The notes below the pieces were generated by a model. The model made no database searches. It saw only the letters and a list, made by a program, of their open reading frames with translations, and was not told the DNA's origin. A DNA stretch of 64,000 bases from Pseudomonas lopnurensis (lineage in GTDB: Bacteria > Pseudomonadota > Gammaproteobacteria > Pseudomonadales > Pseudomonadaceae), in NCBI RefSeq assembly GCF_015070855.1, contig NZ_JADDIX010000033.1:30846-94845 (forward strand). Direction: 5' to 3'. The translations under genes were made by a program, and so were the position numbers. Below are positions 18,144 through 28,431 of this stretch, piece by piece (position 1 is the stretch's first letter; the number at the start of each line of letters is the position of its first letter).

Positions 18144-19628
18144 ATGAGCGAAACCCCTACCGCAACCCGCCACGGCCTGCTGGGCATCCCGACCGGCCTC
18201 GTGGTGGCCGTCCTGGCGCTGGTCGGCGTGCTGCTGCTGCCGTTGCCGGCCGATCTGCCGGTCGCCGGCCAGCGCGTGCTGGCGATCCTGGTGTTCGCGG
18301 TGATCGTCTGGATCACCGAAGCGGTGTCCTACGAGGTCAGCGCGATCATGATCACCGCGCTGCTGGCCTTTCTCGTCGGCACGGCGCCCACGGTGGACAA
18401 CCCGGACGTCGTCTACGGTACCTCGAGGGCCATCGGCATGGGCCTGTCCGGTTTCGCCAACCCGGCCCTGGCGCTGGTGGCCGGCGCGCTGTTCATCGCT
18501 GCGGCGATGACCCTGACCGGGCTCGACCGGCGCATCGCCCTGGTCACCCTGTCGAAGGTGGGCACCCGTTCGCGGCACATCCTGGCCGGTACCCTGGTGG
18601 TCATCGTGCTGCTCAGCCTGGTGGTGCCCAGCGCCACGGCGCGCGCCGCCTGCGTGGTGCCGATCATGCTCGGCATCATCGCCGCGTTCGGCATCGACAA
18701 GCGCTCGAACTTCGCCGTCGGCATGATGATCATCGTCGCCCAGGGCACCAGCATCTGGAACATCGGTATCCAGACCGCGGCGGCGCAGAACCTGCTGCTG
18801 GTGGGCTTCATGGACAAGCTGCTCGGCGAGCGGGTGAGCTGGATCGACTGGCTCATCGCCGGCGCGCCATGGGCGGTGCTGATGTCCGGCGTGCTGCTGG
18901 CCGTGGTGCTGCGGCTGCTGCCGCCGGAAACCGAGCGGATTGCCGGCGGCAAGGAGGCCGTGGCGCGCGCCCTCGCCGAGCTGGGCCCGATGACGCCCGT
19001 GCAGAAGCGCCTGCTGGCGGTTTCCATCGGGTTGCTGCTGTGCTGGGCCAGCGAGGGCAAGCTGCACAGTTTCGATACCACCAGCACCACCTACGCCGGG
19101 CTGGTGATCCTGATGCTGCCGCGCATCGGCGTAATGAACTGGAAGCAGGTGCAGGCGCGAGTACCCTGGGGTACGGTGATCGTCTTCGGGGTCGGCATCA
19201 GCCTCGGCACGGTGCTGCTCGCCACCCAGGCCGGGCAGTGGCTCGGCGCCCAGGTGGTGGCGCACACCGGGCTCGGCGTGGTCGGTCCGCTGGGCATCTT
19301 CGCCATCCTCGCGGCCTTTCTCATCGTCATCCACCTGGGCTTCGCCAGTGCGACGGCGCTGACCTCGGCGATGCTGCCGATCCTGATTTCGGTGCTGCTC
19401 AGCCTGCCGGAGGAGTTCAGCCGCCTGGGCATGACCATGCTGCTCGGTTTCGTGGTCAGCTATGGCTTCATCCTGCCGATCAACGCACCGCAGAACATGG
19501 TCTGCCTGGGTACCGAAACCTTCACCGCGCGGCAGTTCGCCAAGGTGGGCCTGCTGCTGACCCTGATCGGCTACCTGAGCATGCTGCTGTTCGCGGTGAC
19601 CTGGTGGCGCTGGCTGGGCTGGATCTGA
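18144..19628 (+). CDS. SLC13/DASS family anion transporter
   Basis: Inner-membrane transporter (494 residues, about 12 hydrophobic helices) of the divalent anion:sodium symporter family, which carries dicarboxylates or sulfate. Characteristic stretches include ITEAVSYEVSAIMITALLAF, VVPSATARAACVVPIML (an SNT-type substrate-loop position read here as SAT) and a C-terminal pore repeat FASATALTSAMLPILISVL. Codons continue upstream to 18090, but ATG 18144 has GGAG at good spacing. The substrate cannot be read from sequence. Confidence 0.85.
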   Translation: MSETPTATRHGLLGIPTGLVVAVLALVGVLLLPLPADLPVAGQRVLAILVFAVIVWITEAVSYEVSAIMITALLAFLVGTAPTVDNPDVVYGTSRAIGMGLSGFANPALALVAGALFIAAAMTLTGLDRRIALVTLSKVGTRSRHILAGTLVVIVLLSLVVPSATARAACVVPIMLGIIAAFGIDKRSNFAVGMMIIVAQGTSIWNIGIQTAAAQNLLLVGFMDKLLGERVSWIDWLIAGAPWAVLMSGVLLAVVLRLLPPETERIAGGKEAVARALAELGPMTPVQKRLLAVSIGLLLCWASEGKLHSFDTTSTTYAGLVILMLPRIGVMNWKQVQARVPWGTVIVFGVGISLGTVLLATQAGQWLGAQVVAHTGLGVVGPLGIFAILAAFLIVIHLGFASATALTSAMLPILISVLLSLPEEFSRLGMTMLLGFVVSYGFILPINAPQNMVCLGTETFTARQFAKVGLLLTLIGYLSMLLFAVTWWRWLGWI

Positions 19629-19691
19629 GCGGCTGTTCCTTATCGCCGCAGGGCCGACACGCGGCAGATCGTGGACAGGCTCCGAGGCGGT

Positions 19692-20189
19692 TCAGCGGTC
19701 GCCCAGCTCGCGCCAGTGCAGGAACAGACGCAGGTCGAACTCGATCTGTCCGTACCCCGGCAGCATGTGTTCGCACAGCTTGTAGAACGCGCGGTTGTGC
19801 TCGCTCTCGCGCAGGTGGGCCAGCTCGTGCACCACGATCATCCGCAGGAACTCCGGCGCGGCGTCCTTGAACAGCGCGGCGACGCGGATCTCCTTCTTCG
19901 CCTTCAGTTTGCCGCCCTGCACCCGCGACACCGCGGTGTGCAGGCCGAGGGCGCGGTGGGTGAGGTCCAGGCGGTTGTCGTAGAGCACCTTGTCGATCGC
20001 TGGGGCGCTTTTCAGATGCGCCTGTTTCAACTGCTGGACATAACCGTACAGCGCCTTGTCGCTCTGCACCTGATGCCGTTCCGGATAGCGCCGGGCCAGA
20101 TGGTCGCCCAGGCGCTCCTCGGCGATCAGCTGGCGAACCTGCGCCAGCAGCGCTTCAGGATAGCCGCGCAGGTACTTGAGATCGGTCAT
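19692..20189 (-). CDS. YgjP/SprT-like metal-dependent hydrolase
   Basis: Zincin-type protein of 165 residues with VVHELAHLRESEHNRAFYKL, that is HExxH plus a downstream histidine, then CEHMLPGYGQIE. Family members (YgjP-like, DUF45) are predicted metalloproteases with poorly known targets. No signal peptide is seen. It converges with the anion transporter and lies 163 bases from znuB on the same strand. Confidence 0.85.
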   Translation of the reverse strand: MTDLKYLRGYPEALLAQVRQLIAEERLGDHLARRYPERHQVQSDKALYGYVQQLKQAHLKSAPAIDKVLYDNRLDLTHRALGLHTAVSRVQGGKLKAKKEIRVAALFKDAAPEFLRMIVVHELAHLRESEHNRAFYKLCEHMLPGYGQIEFDLRLFLHWRELGDR

Positions 20190-20352
20190 GGCCTGTGGCC
20201 TGTGCGGTGAGTTGGTTGAGGCAAGTTCGGATGAACATGGTTCCGAGACAAGGCGCTGCGACGAATCATAGCGGGGCTATGGCGAGGAGCAGCAACGCAG
20301 TATCGGGGCCATGGGCGCCGAAATTGACCAACTGAACTTACCAAACAGGCCA

Positions 20353-21135
20353 CTAACGCTTCGGCCAGGCGAAGCTGAGCAGGAACAGCGCGGCGGCGCT
20401 GACCACGATCGACGGGCCGGCCGGGGTGTCCTCGAACCAGGACAATGCCAGGCCCAGGCACACCGCGACGATGCCCAGCAGGCTCGCGCCCAGGGCCATC
20501 TGCTCCGGCGTGCGCGCATGGCGCTGCGCGGCGGCGGCGGGGATGATCAGCAAGGATGTGATCAGCAGCACGCCGACGATCTTCATCGCCACCGCGATCA
20601 CCACGGCGATCAGCAGCATCAGCGCCAGGCGGATCGCCGCCACCGGCAGGCCTTCGACCTTGGCCAGTTCCTCGTGCACGGTGATCGCCAAGAGCGGCCG
20701 CCACAGCGGAATCAGCATCAGCAGCACCAGCGCGCTGCCGCCGACGATCCAGGCCAGCTCCGCCGGCCCGACCGCCAGCAGATCGCCGAACAGATAGCCC
20801 ATCAGGTCGATGCGCACATCGTCCATGAAGCTCAGCGAGACCAGGCCGAGCGACAGCGTGCTGTGGGCGAGGATGCCCAGCAGGGTGTCCGAGGCCAGCG
20901 GCTGGCGCTGCTGCAGGGTCACCAGCAGCAGGGCGAGCAGCACGCAGCCGACCGTCACCGCCAGGGTCAGGTTGACGTCCAGCATCAGTCCGAGGGCGAC
21001 GCCGAACAGCGCGGCATGGGACAGGGTGTCGCCGAAATAGGCCATGCGCCGCCAGACCACGAAAGAGCCGAGCGGGCCGGCGACCAGCGCCAGGGCGAGC
21101 CCGGCGAGCAGGGCGTTGAGAAGGAAATCGGGCAT
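20353..21135 (-). CDS. znuB: Zinc ABC transporter permease ZnuB
   Basis: Integral-membrane permease of 260 residues with about eight helices, ABC-3 family (FLLNALLAGLALALVAGPLG at the start and ALFGVALGLMLDVN in the core). It begins 11 bases after znuC in the zur-znuC-znuB transcript and forms the channel of the high-affinity zinc importer. Confidence 0.93.
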   Translation of the reverse strand: MPDFLLNALLAGLALALVAGPLGSFVVWRRMAYFGDTLSHAALFGVALGLMLDVNLTLAVTVGCVLLALLLVTLQQRQPLASDTLLGILAHSTLSLGLVSLSFMDDVRIDLMGYLFGDLLAVGPAELAWIVGGSALVLLMLIPLWRPLLAITVHEELAKVEGLPVAAIRLALMLLIAVVIAVAMKIVGVLLITSLLIIPAAAAQRHARTPEQMALGASLLGIVAVCLGLALSWFEDTPAGPSIVVSAAALFLLSFAWPKR

Positions 21136-21146
21136 CTGAGGCTCTG

Positions 21147-21917
21147 TTAGTGCTTGCAGTTCGGGCCGTGGACGTGGGGTTTGCCGACCACCACGCTGCC
21201 GTGCAGGTCGTGGCTGTGGTCGTGCTGGTGATGGTAGATCGCCAGGCTGCGCGCATCCTGGCCGAACAGCTCGACGAAGGCCGGGTCGCTGCTGACCTGT
21301 TCCGGATGGCCCGAGCAGCAGACGTGGCGGTTCAGGCAGACCACCTGGTCGGTGGCGCTCATCACCAGGTGCAGGTCGTGGGAGACCATCAGCACGCCGC
21401 AGTGGTAGCGGTCGCGCAGCACGCCGATCAGCCGGTACAGCTCGGCCTGGCCGGCGACGTCGACACCCTGCACCGGCTCGTCCAGCACCAGCAGCTCCGG
21501 TTCGCGCAGCAGCGCGCGGGCGAGCAGCACGCGCTGCATTTCGCCGCCGGAAATCTTCTGCAGCGGGCTGTCGATGACGTGCTCGGCACCGACTTCGTGA
21601 AGCGCGGCGAGGGCGCGGGTGCGGTCGACCCTGGGCACCAGGCGCAGGAAGCGCAGCACCGACAGCGGCAGGGTGGCATCGACGTGCAGTTTCTGCGGCA
21701 TGTAGCCGATGCGCAGCCTCGGCTTGCGCCAGACCAGCCCGCGATCGGGCTCGAGCAAGCCCAGTACGGTGCGTACCAGGGTGGTCTTGCCGGCGCCGTT
21801 GGGGCCGATCAGGGTGACGATCTCGCCACGATGCACCTGCAGCTGCGCGCCTTCCAGCACCGCCTGCCTGGCGAAATGCACATGGATGTCGTCCAGCCGC
21901 AACAGCACTTCGCTCAT
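21147..21917 (-). CDS. znuC: Zinc ABC transporter ATP-binding protein ZnuC
   Basis: ATPase of the zinc importer (256 residues): Walker [10 protein letters not shown], signature ISGGEMQR, Walker [13 protein letters not shown], and a histidine-rich tail ([13 protein letters not shown]). ATG 21917 overlaps the zur stop by four bases (ATGA) and has GGAG seven bases upstream; an earlier ATG at 21932 is less likely. Confidence 0.93.
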   Translation of the reverse strand: MSEVLLRLDDIHVHFARQAVLEGAQLQVHRGEIVTLIGPNGAGKTTLVRTVLGLLEPDRGLVWRKPRLRIGYMPQKLHVDATLPLSVLRFLRLVPRVDRTRALAALHEVGAEHVIDSPLQKISGGEMQRVLLARALLREPELLVLDEPVQGVDVAGQAELYRLIGVLRDRYHCGVLMVSHDLHLVMSATDQVVCLNRHVCCSGHPEQVSSDPAFVELFGQDARSLAIYHHQHDHSHDLHGSVVVGKPHVHGPNCKH

Positions 21918-22399
21918 GCTGCGCTCCGGCACGGCGCGCAGAGGCCGACTACTTCCACGGTCTGGCCCTCGACGGCGAAACCCACGGTGCGGGCGGCGGC
22001 GTCGATGGCTTCGGCGATGGCCGGCTGCTCCAGCTCGATGGCGGTGTGGCAGTTGCGGCAGATGAGGAACTGGCCCTGGTGCGGATGCTCCGGATGGCTG
22101 CAGCCGATGAAGGCGTTGAGCGAAGCGATGCGGTGCACCAGGCCGTTTTCCAGCAGGAAATCCAGCGCCCGGTAGACGGTCGGCGGGGCGGCGCGTCGGC
22201 CGTCCTGCTTGCTCAGCACGGCGAGGATGTCGTAGGCGCCGAGCGGCTTGTGGCTCTGCCAGACCAGCTCCAGCACGCGCCGGCGCAGGGCGGTCAGACG
22301 CACGCCCTGGCGCGCGCAGAGCGTATCGGCTTCGGCCAGCGCATGGCTGACGCAGTGGTGGTGGTCATGGGGCGTGCAGGCCAGAGGGGTCTTGGGCAT
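21914..22399 (-). CDS. zur: Zinc uptake regulator Zur (Fur family)
   Basis: Zinc-responsive repressor of 161 residues with a winged helix ([20 protein letters not shown]), the [17 protein letters not shown] metal/dimer region and a second CxxC (CAPC). A histidine-rich start (HDHHHCVSH) adds potential metal ligands. It heads zur-znuC-znuB and is divergent from znuA across 58 bases, so one operator could control both. Confidence 0.93.
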   Translation of the reverse strand: MPKTPLACTPHDHHHCVSHALAEADTLCARQGVRLTALRRRVLELVWQSHKPLGAYDILAVLSKQDGRRAAPPTVYRALDFLLENGLVHRIASLNAFIGCSHPEHPHQGQFLICRNCHTAIELEQPAIAEAIDAAARTVGFAVEGQTVEVVGLCAPCRSAA

Positions 22400-22457
22400 G
22401 GGCGGCGACGTCGTGGTGAAGAGACGTTATTATGTACCAATTTCCTCCCTTCGAGTG
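22400..22457. promoter_or_regulatory. zur/znuA divergent promoter with candidate Zur site
   Basis: The 58-base gap must carry both promoters. GACGTTATTATGTACC (22423-22438) partly resembles the GTTATAATATAAC core of Zur sites. The match is weak by eye. Confidence 0.35.
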
Positions 22458-23405
22458 ATGCCCGTGAGCCGTCTTTTTTCCCTTTCGCTGTTTGCCGCGC
22501 TGCTCGTTGGCACCGCGACCGTCCATGCCGAAGTCCGCGTGCTGGCCAGCATCAAACCGCTGCAGCTGATTGCCGCAGCGGTGCAGGACGGTGTCGGCGA
22601 ACCCGACGTGCTGCTGCCGGCCAGTGCCTCTGCGCACCATTATGCGCTGCGCCCATCCGACGTACGGCGCCTTCGCGATGCCGAACTGTTCTACTGGATC
22701 GGCCCGGATCTGGAGAATTTCCTGCCGCGTGCGCTGGACGGGCGCAAGGGCCCGAGTCTCGCCGTGCAGGAGCTACCGGGGCTGACACTGCGGCATTTCG
22801 GCGACGCGCAGGGCGATCATCATGAACATGATGGCCACGATCACGCTGCGCCTGTCGACGAGCCTGACCACGATCATCGCCCCGGCAGCCTCGATGCGCA
22901 CCTCTGGCTGCTGCCGGCCAATGCGCGGGTGATCGCCGGACGCATGGCCGCCGACTTCGCCGCCGCCGACCCGGCCAATGCCGAGCGCTACCGGGCGAAC
23001 AGCGAGGCCTTCGCAGAGCGACTGGAGGCGCTGGACGCGCGCCTCGCACAGCGCTTCGCCGGGGTGCGGGACAAGCCGTACTTCGTCTTCCACGAGGCCT
23101 ACGACTACTTCGAGGCCGCCTACGGCCTGCGCCACACCGGCGTGTTCAGCGCTGGCGGCGAGGCGCAGCCGGGGGCGCGGCATGTCGCGGCCATGCGCGA
23201 ACGATTGCAGCAGGCCGGGCCGAGCTGCGTATTCAGCGAACCGCCGACGCGCCCGCGCCTGGCCGAAACGCTGACCAGCGGCCTGCCGGTGAAGATGGCC
23301 GAACTGGACGTGCTCGGCGTCGGCGTGGCAGCCGATGCCCAGGGCTACGAGCGGCTGCTCGAAGGCCTCGGCAACGCCCTGGCCGACTGCCTGGATTCGC
23401 TGTGA
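22458..23405 (+). CDS. znuA: Zinc ABC transporter substrate-binding protein ZnuA
   Basis: Periplasmic zinc-binding protein of 315 residues with a signal peptide ending TVHA. Zinc-ligand histidines appear in SAHHYALRPSD, SLDAHLWL and FVFHEAYDYF, and a mobile His/Asp-rich loop lies between (GDHHEHDGHDHAAP, DEPDHDH). Codons extend upstream into zur, but ATG 22458 gives a standard signal peptide. Confidence 0.93.
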   Translation: MPVSRLFSLSLFAALLVGTATVHAEVRVLASIKPLQLIAAAVQDGVGEPDVLLPASASAHHYALRPSDVRRLRDAELFYWIGPDLENFLPRALDGRKGPSLAVQELPGLTLRHFGDAQGDHHEHDGHDHAAPVDEPDHDHRPGSLDAHLWLLPANARVIAGRMAADFAAADPANAERYRANSEAFAERLEALDARLAQRFAGVRDKPYFVFHEAYDYFEAAYGLRHTGVFSAGGEAQPGARHVAAMRERLQQAGPSCVFSEPPTRPRLAETLTSGLPVKMAELDVLGVGVAADAQGYERLLEGLGNALADCLDSL

Positions 23406-23417
23406 TGCCCATAGCCT

Positions 23418-23513
23418 GTAGGTTGCGGTTGAGGCGCGCAGCGCCGAAGCCCAACTCACGCCGAAGCGTTGCCTGGCACATCGTTGGGCTTCGCTGCGCT
23501 CAACCCAACCTAC
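23418..23513. repeat. Dispersed palindromic repeat GTAGGTTGGG, copy 4
   Basis: Starts GTAGGTTGCGGTTGAGGC and ends CTCAACCCAACCTAC; the two halves are inverted. It lies 13 bases after znuA and before the convergent aminotransferase gene. Confidence 0.85.
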
Positions 23514-23544
23514 GCCCACCTACCTAACGTGAGGGGCCGGTCTT

Positions 23545-24870
<1,326 letters not shown>

Positions 24871-24904
24871 GGTGAGCTCCGGCAGGGATGCGAGTGGCGG
24901 CTAT

Positions 24905-24983
24905 GCTGTGGCGATAGCACAGCGGATGCGCCGAGTCTATGTTTAATAAAACGAACAAAACAAGGCATAAAGCGCTCGTTCGT
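24905..24983. promoter_or_regulatory. Two inverted repeats in a divergent promoter region
   Basis: GCTGTG-GCGATAG-CACAGC (24905-24923) is a perfect 6-bp inverted repeat, and ACGAAC ... GTTCGT (24951-24983) is another flanking an AT-rich stretch. They sit in the 192-base gap between the aminotransferase and aldehyde dehydrogenase genes and are candidate operators for a shared regulator. Confidence 0.4.
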
Positions 24984-25062
24984 AAAAAATATTGATACGC
25001 CCCGAGCCACTGGTTTAGGGTGCCCCTTCCAGTAGCCCCGATACCGAAGAAGAGGACGCTCC

Positions 25063-26556
25063 ATGACCACCCTGACCCTCGCCGACTGGCAACAGCGTGC
25101 CCGCGACCTGCGCATCGAAGGTCGCGCCTTCATCCAGGGTGAATACCTCGACGCGGTGGCGGGCGGCCGCTTCGACTGCATCAGCCCGGTGGACGGGCGG
25201 CTGCTGGTGCAGGTGGCCGCCTGCGAGCAGGCCGATGCCGACCGCGCGGTGTCCAGCGCGCGGGTGGCATTCGAGGCCGGCGTGTGGGCGAAGCTGGCGC
25301 CGGCCAGGCGCAAGGCGGTGCTGATCCGCTTCGCCGACCTGCTGGAAGCGCACCGCGAGGAGCTGGCGCTGCTGGAAACCCTCGACATGGGCAAGCCGAT
25401 CGGCGACTCGCTGGCGGTGGACATCCCCGGCGCGGCGCGGGCGCTGCGCTGGAGCGGCGAAGCGATCGACAAGCTCTACGACGAGGTGGCGGCCACGCCG
25501 CACGATCAGTTGGGCCTGGTCACCCGTGAGCCGGTGGGCGTGGTGGCGGCCATCGTGCCATGGAATTTCCCGTTGATGATGGCCTGCTGGAAGCTCGGCC
25601 CGGCATTGGCCAGCGGCAACTCGGTGGTGCTCAAGCCGTCCGAGAAATCGCCGCTGACGGCGATCCGCATCGCCCGTCTGGCGCTCGAGGCGGGCATTCC
25701 CGCCGGCGTGCTCAACGTGCTGCCGGGCTACGGTCACACCGTGGGCAAGGCGCTGGCGCTGCACATGGACGTCGATACCCTGGTGTTCACCGGCTCCACG
25801 CGCGTGGCCAAGCAACTGATGATCTACGCCGGCGAGTCGAACATGAAGCGTGTCTGGCTGGAGGCCGGCGGCAAGAGCCCGAACATCGTCTTCGCCGATG
25901 CGCCGGATCTCCAGGCGGCGGCCCAGGCGGCGGCCAGCGCCATCGCCTTCAACCAGGGCGAGGTCTGCACCGCCGGTTCGCGGCTGCTGGTGGAACGTTC
26001 GATCAAGGCGCGCTTCCTGCCCATGGTGGTCGAGGCGCTCAAGATGTGGAGGCCGGGCAACCCGCTGGACCCGGCGACCAACGTCGGCGCGCTGGTGGAT
26101 ACCCAGCAGTTGAACAGCGTGCTTGGCTATATCGATGCCGGGCGGGAGGCCGGGGCGCAGGTGCTGGTCGGCGGCCAGCGCACCCTGGAGGAAACCGGCG
26201 GGCTCTACGTCGAGCCGACCATTTTCGATGGCGTCGACAATGCGATGAAGATCGCCCAGGAGGAAATCTTCGGCCCGGTGCTGTCGGTGATCACCTTCGA
26301 CAGCGCCGAAGAGGCCATCGCCATCGCCAACGACACCCCCTACGGCCTGGCCGCCGCGCTGTGGACCGCCGACCTGTCCCGGGCGCACCGCACCGCACGC
26401 GCCCTGCGTGCCGGCAGCGTGTGGGTCAACCAGTACGACGGCGGCGACATGACCGCGCCGTTCGGCGGCTTCAAGCAGTCCGGCAACGGCCGCGACAAGT
26501 CGCTGCATGCGTTCGACAAGTACACCGAGCTGAAGGCGACCTGGATAAAGCTTTAG
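25063..26556 (+). CDS. kauB: Aldehyde dehydrogenase, KauB/PuuC type
   Basis: NAD(P)-dependent aldehyde dehydrogenase of 497 residues. Catalytic Cys is in NQGEVCTAGSR, general-base Glu in LEAGGKSPN, and the cofactor stretch is VVAAIVPWNFPLMM ... FTGSTRVAK. The overall pattern matches gamma-glutamyl-gamma-aminobutyraldehyde / omega-aminoaldehyde dehydrogenases (PuuC, KauB), which oxidise aldehydes from polyamine transamination. A repeat element begins on the base after its stop codon. Confidence 0.88.
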   Translation: MTTLTLADWQQRARDLRIEGRAFIQGEYLDAVAGGRFDCISPVDGRLLVQVAACEQADADRAVSSARVAFEAGVWAKLAPARRKAVLIRFADLLEAHREELALLETLDMGKPIGDSLAVDIPGAARALRWSGEAIDKLYDEVAATPHDQLGLVTREPVGVVAAIVPWNFPLMMACWKLGPALASGNSVVLKPSEKSPLTAIRIARLALEAGIPAGVLNVLPGYGHTVGKALALHMDVDTLVFTGSTRVAKQLMIYAGESNMKRVWLEAGGKSPNIVFADAPDLQAAAQAAASAIAFNQGEVCTAGSRLLVERSIKARFLPMVVEALKMWRPGNPLDPATNVGALVDTQQLNSVLGYIDAGREAGAQVLVGGQRTLEETGGLYVEPTIFDGVDNAMKIAQEEIFGPVLSVITFDSAEEAIAIANDTPYGLAAALWTADLSRAHRTARALRAGSVWVNQYDGGDMTAPFGGFKQSGNGRDKSLHAFDKYTELKATWIKL

Positions 26557-26739
26557 GAGCAGCTTCAAGCGGCAAGCCATAAGCTGCAAGCGGCAAGTAG
26601 ATGCCAGAGCGGAAAAGCTGACGGGCTTTGGGCTCCGTCCCGCACACTGATTCGCTTGCAGCTGTAGGTCGGGTCACGCTTCACCGACCCGGCGAGCGGA
26701 GTCACGGTGGATGTGAAAAACGACATCCACCCTACGCTC
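26557..26739. repeat. Composite dispersed repeat, copy A
   Basis: It starts directly after the kauB TAG with GAGCAGCTTCAAGC and AAGCCATAAGCTGCAAGC, then a block GTCGGGTCACGCTTCACC ... CGGTGGATGT ... ACATCCACCCTAC (hairpins), then CTCG leading into the heptamer array. The same modules in the same order occur at 40206-40438. It separates two convergent genes. Confidence 0.8.
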
Positions 26740-26792
26740 GCTTGCAGCTTGCAGCTTGCAGCTTGCAGCTTGCAGCTTGCAGCTTGCAGCTT
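26740..26792. repeat. GCTTGCA heptamer tandem array A
   Basis: About 7.5 perfect copies of the 7-bp unit GCTTGCA run into the stop codon of the following minus-strand GGDEF gene (TAA at 26793-26791). A second array of the same unit and length is at 40439-40490. Confidence 0.95.
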
Positions 26793-28431
26793 ACTGCTGC
26801 GCCACCTGCACCTGGTTGCGGCCGCTGTGCTTGGCGACGTAGAGCGCCTGGTCGGCGCGTTCCAGCAGGATGCCGGGGGCGGTGCGGCCGTCGGTTTCGC
26901 TGATGCCGGCGCTGAAGGTGACGCTGAAGGTGCGCGCGTCGCCGCTGTTGAAGCTGAGCGCGGCGAAGCGCCCGCGGATCTCGTCGAAGATGCGCCTGGC
27001 CTGCAACGCCGAACACTCCGGCAGCACCGCGACGAATTCTTCGCCGCCATAGCGGCCGAGGCTGTCGATCCGTCGCAGGCGCTGGCGCAGCAGGTTGGCC
27101 AGCGCGCGGATCACGTTGTCGCCAGCGGCATGCCCGAAGCGATCGTTGACCTGCTTGAAATGGTCGAGGTCGAGCATCACCACGCTGGCCGGCTTGCCGC
27201 TGCGGGTGGCCCGCTGCACTTCCAGCGCCAGCTGCTCCTTGATGTCGGCGTGCTTGAGTAGCCCGGTCAGGCTGTCGCGCGCCAGCGCCGTGCTCAGCGA
27301 GCGGGCGCGCTGGGCATGGGAATACACCGAGGCGATCAGTGCGTTGTCGCTGATCGGTTTGGTGATGAAGTCGTCGCCGGCCTGCAGCAGCGCCGCCATC
27401 TGCCGCTTGATGTCGGTTTCCGCGGAGAGGTAGATGATGGTCACTCGCAACCACTCGTCATGCAGGCGGATCATCTGCGCAAGCTCCGGGCCGGAACAGC
27501 CGGGCATGTTCACGTCGAGCAGCAGCACCTCGGGATTGAAGCTGCGCATGGTGTCGAACAGCCGGGTGGGCTCGGCGAGGATCTGCACCTGCATCTGCGA
27601 GTTGCGCAGCACCAGGCTATAGCGTGCCGCCAGCTCGGCATCGTCGTCGACGATCAGCACGCGGAAGGGTTCCTGCTGGCGGTCCAGGCAGCGTTCCAGG
27701 CTGTTCTCCAGCTGGGTGATGTCCAGTGGCCGCGCGAAGAACCCCTGGGCGCCGGCACGCACCGCGGCGAGCTGGCTGGCGAAGTCGAAGTGGTCGTGAA
27801 TCACCAAGAGCGGCAGCGGAGCTTTCAGTTGCTGCTGCAACTGCGCGACCCGCTCGAGCTCGCTGTCCTGCTGCACGCTGACGATCAGCGCATCGGGCAA
27901 CCGGGCGTCGACGGCGTCCTGCAGGGCCGTGAAATCGCGCAGGGGGCTGACCAGGTAGCCGAAGTTGCGCAGTGTCAGCGCCATGTTGGCGCCGGCCTCG
28001 GGGTCCGTCTCCAGCAGGTAGATACGGCAGGCGGGTGGCTGCTCGTCCGGATTTTCCCGGGGTTCCAGCACCGCGGCCTGCAGCGCCTTGCCTGGCGTCT
28101 CGCGCGCCAGCTGCTCGATCGCGCGGGCCAGGGCCTCGAGCGTTCGGGTCGTGGGCCTGGCCGCTTCCAGCCAGCGATCGGCGCGCTGCTCCAGCCGTCT
28201 TGCGCGCTCGCCGAGCGGGTCGAAGCCGAAGGTGCCGGCGGCACCGGCCAGCCGGTGCAGACGCTCGCGCAGCGCCAGCATCCGCTGCCGGCGGCTGTCT
28301 GCGGTGCAGCTGCGGCGCAGCTCGTCGGCCAGGCCGGCGAGTTCGGCGAGATCGCTGTGCAGCCGCTGGGCGAATTGCTGGTTGAGCCGTTCGAGCTGCT
28401 TCTGCAGTTCGAGGTGGGCCTGGTCATTCAT
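26791..28431 (-). CDS. Hpt - pseudo-receiver - receiver - GGDEF diguanylate cyclase
   Basis: Signalling protein of 546 residues. Order: Hpt domain (about 15-115) with the phospho-accepting His59 in LHRLAGAAGTFGF; a receiver-like domain (about 135-250) whose phospho-Asp position is Ser185 (PDALIVSV), so it probably cannot be phosphorylated; a canonical receiver (about 257-375) with Asp306 (LLLDVNMP) and the switch Lys in ITKP; and a GGDEF domain (about 385-546) with GGEEF (462-466) and an inhibitory I-site RRID five residues before it. It should make cyclic-di-GMP under phosphorelay control. It overlaps the preceding receiver gene by eight bases. Confidence 0.9.
   Translation of the reverse strand: MNDQAHLELQKQLERLNQQFAQRLHSDLAELAGLADELRRSCTADSRRQRMLALRERLHRLAGAAGTFGFDPLGERARRLEQRADRWLEAARPTTRTLEALARAIEQLARETPGKALQAAVLEPRENPDEQPPACRIYLLETDPEAGANMALTLRNFGYLVSPLRDFTALQDAVDARLPDALIVSVQQDSELERVAQLQQQLKAPLPLLVIHDHFDFASQLAAVRAGAQGFFARPLDITQLENSLERCLDRQQEPFRVLIVDDDAELAARYSLVLRNSQMQVQILAEPTRLFDTMRSFNPEVLLLDVNMPGCSGPELAQMIRLHDEWLRVTIIYLSAETDIKRQMAALLQAGDDFITKPISDNALIASVYSHAQRARSLSTALARDSLTGLLKHADIKEQLALEVQRATRSGKPASVVMLDLDHFKQVNDRFGHAAGDNVIRALANLLRQRLRRIDSLGRYGGEEFVAVLPECSALQARRIFDEIRGRFAALSFNSGDARTFSVTFSAGISETDGRTAPGILLERADQALYVAKHSGRNQVQVAQQ

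Noticed and set aside
26740-26792. CRISPR-like array
   Set aside because: Seven-base perfect tandem units without spacers; a microsatellite-type array, not CRISPR.
26707-27261. Plus-strand ORF beginning in the heptamer array (CSLQLAACSLQLA repeats)
   Set aside because: The periodic peptide is only the translation of GCTTGCA repeats, and the remainder is antisense to the GGDEF domain.
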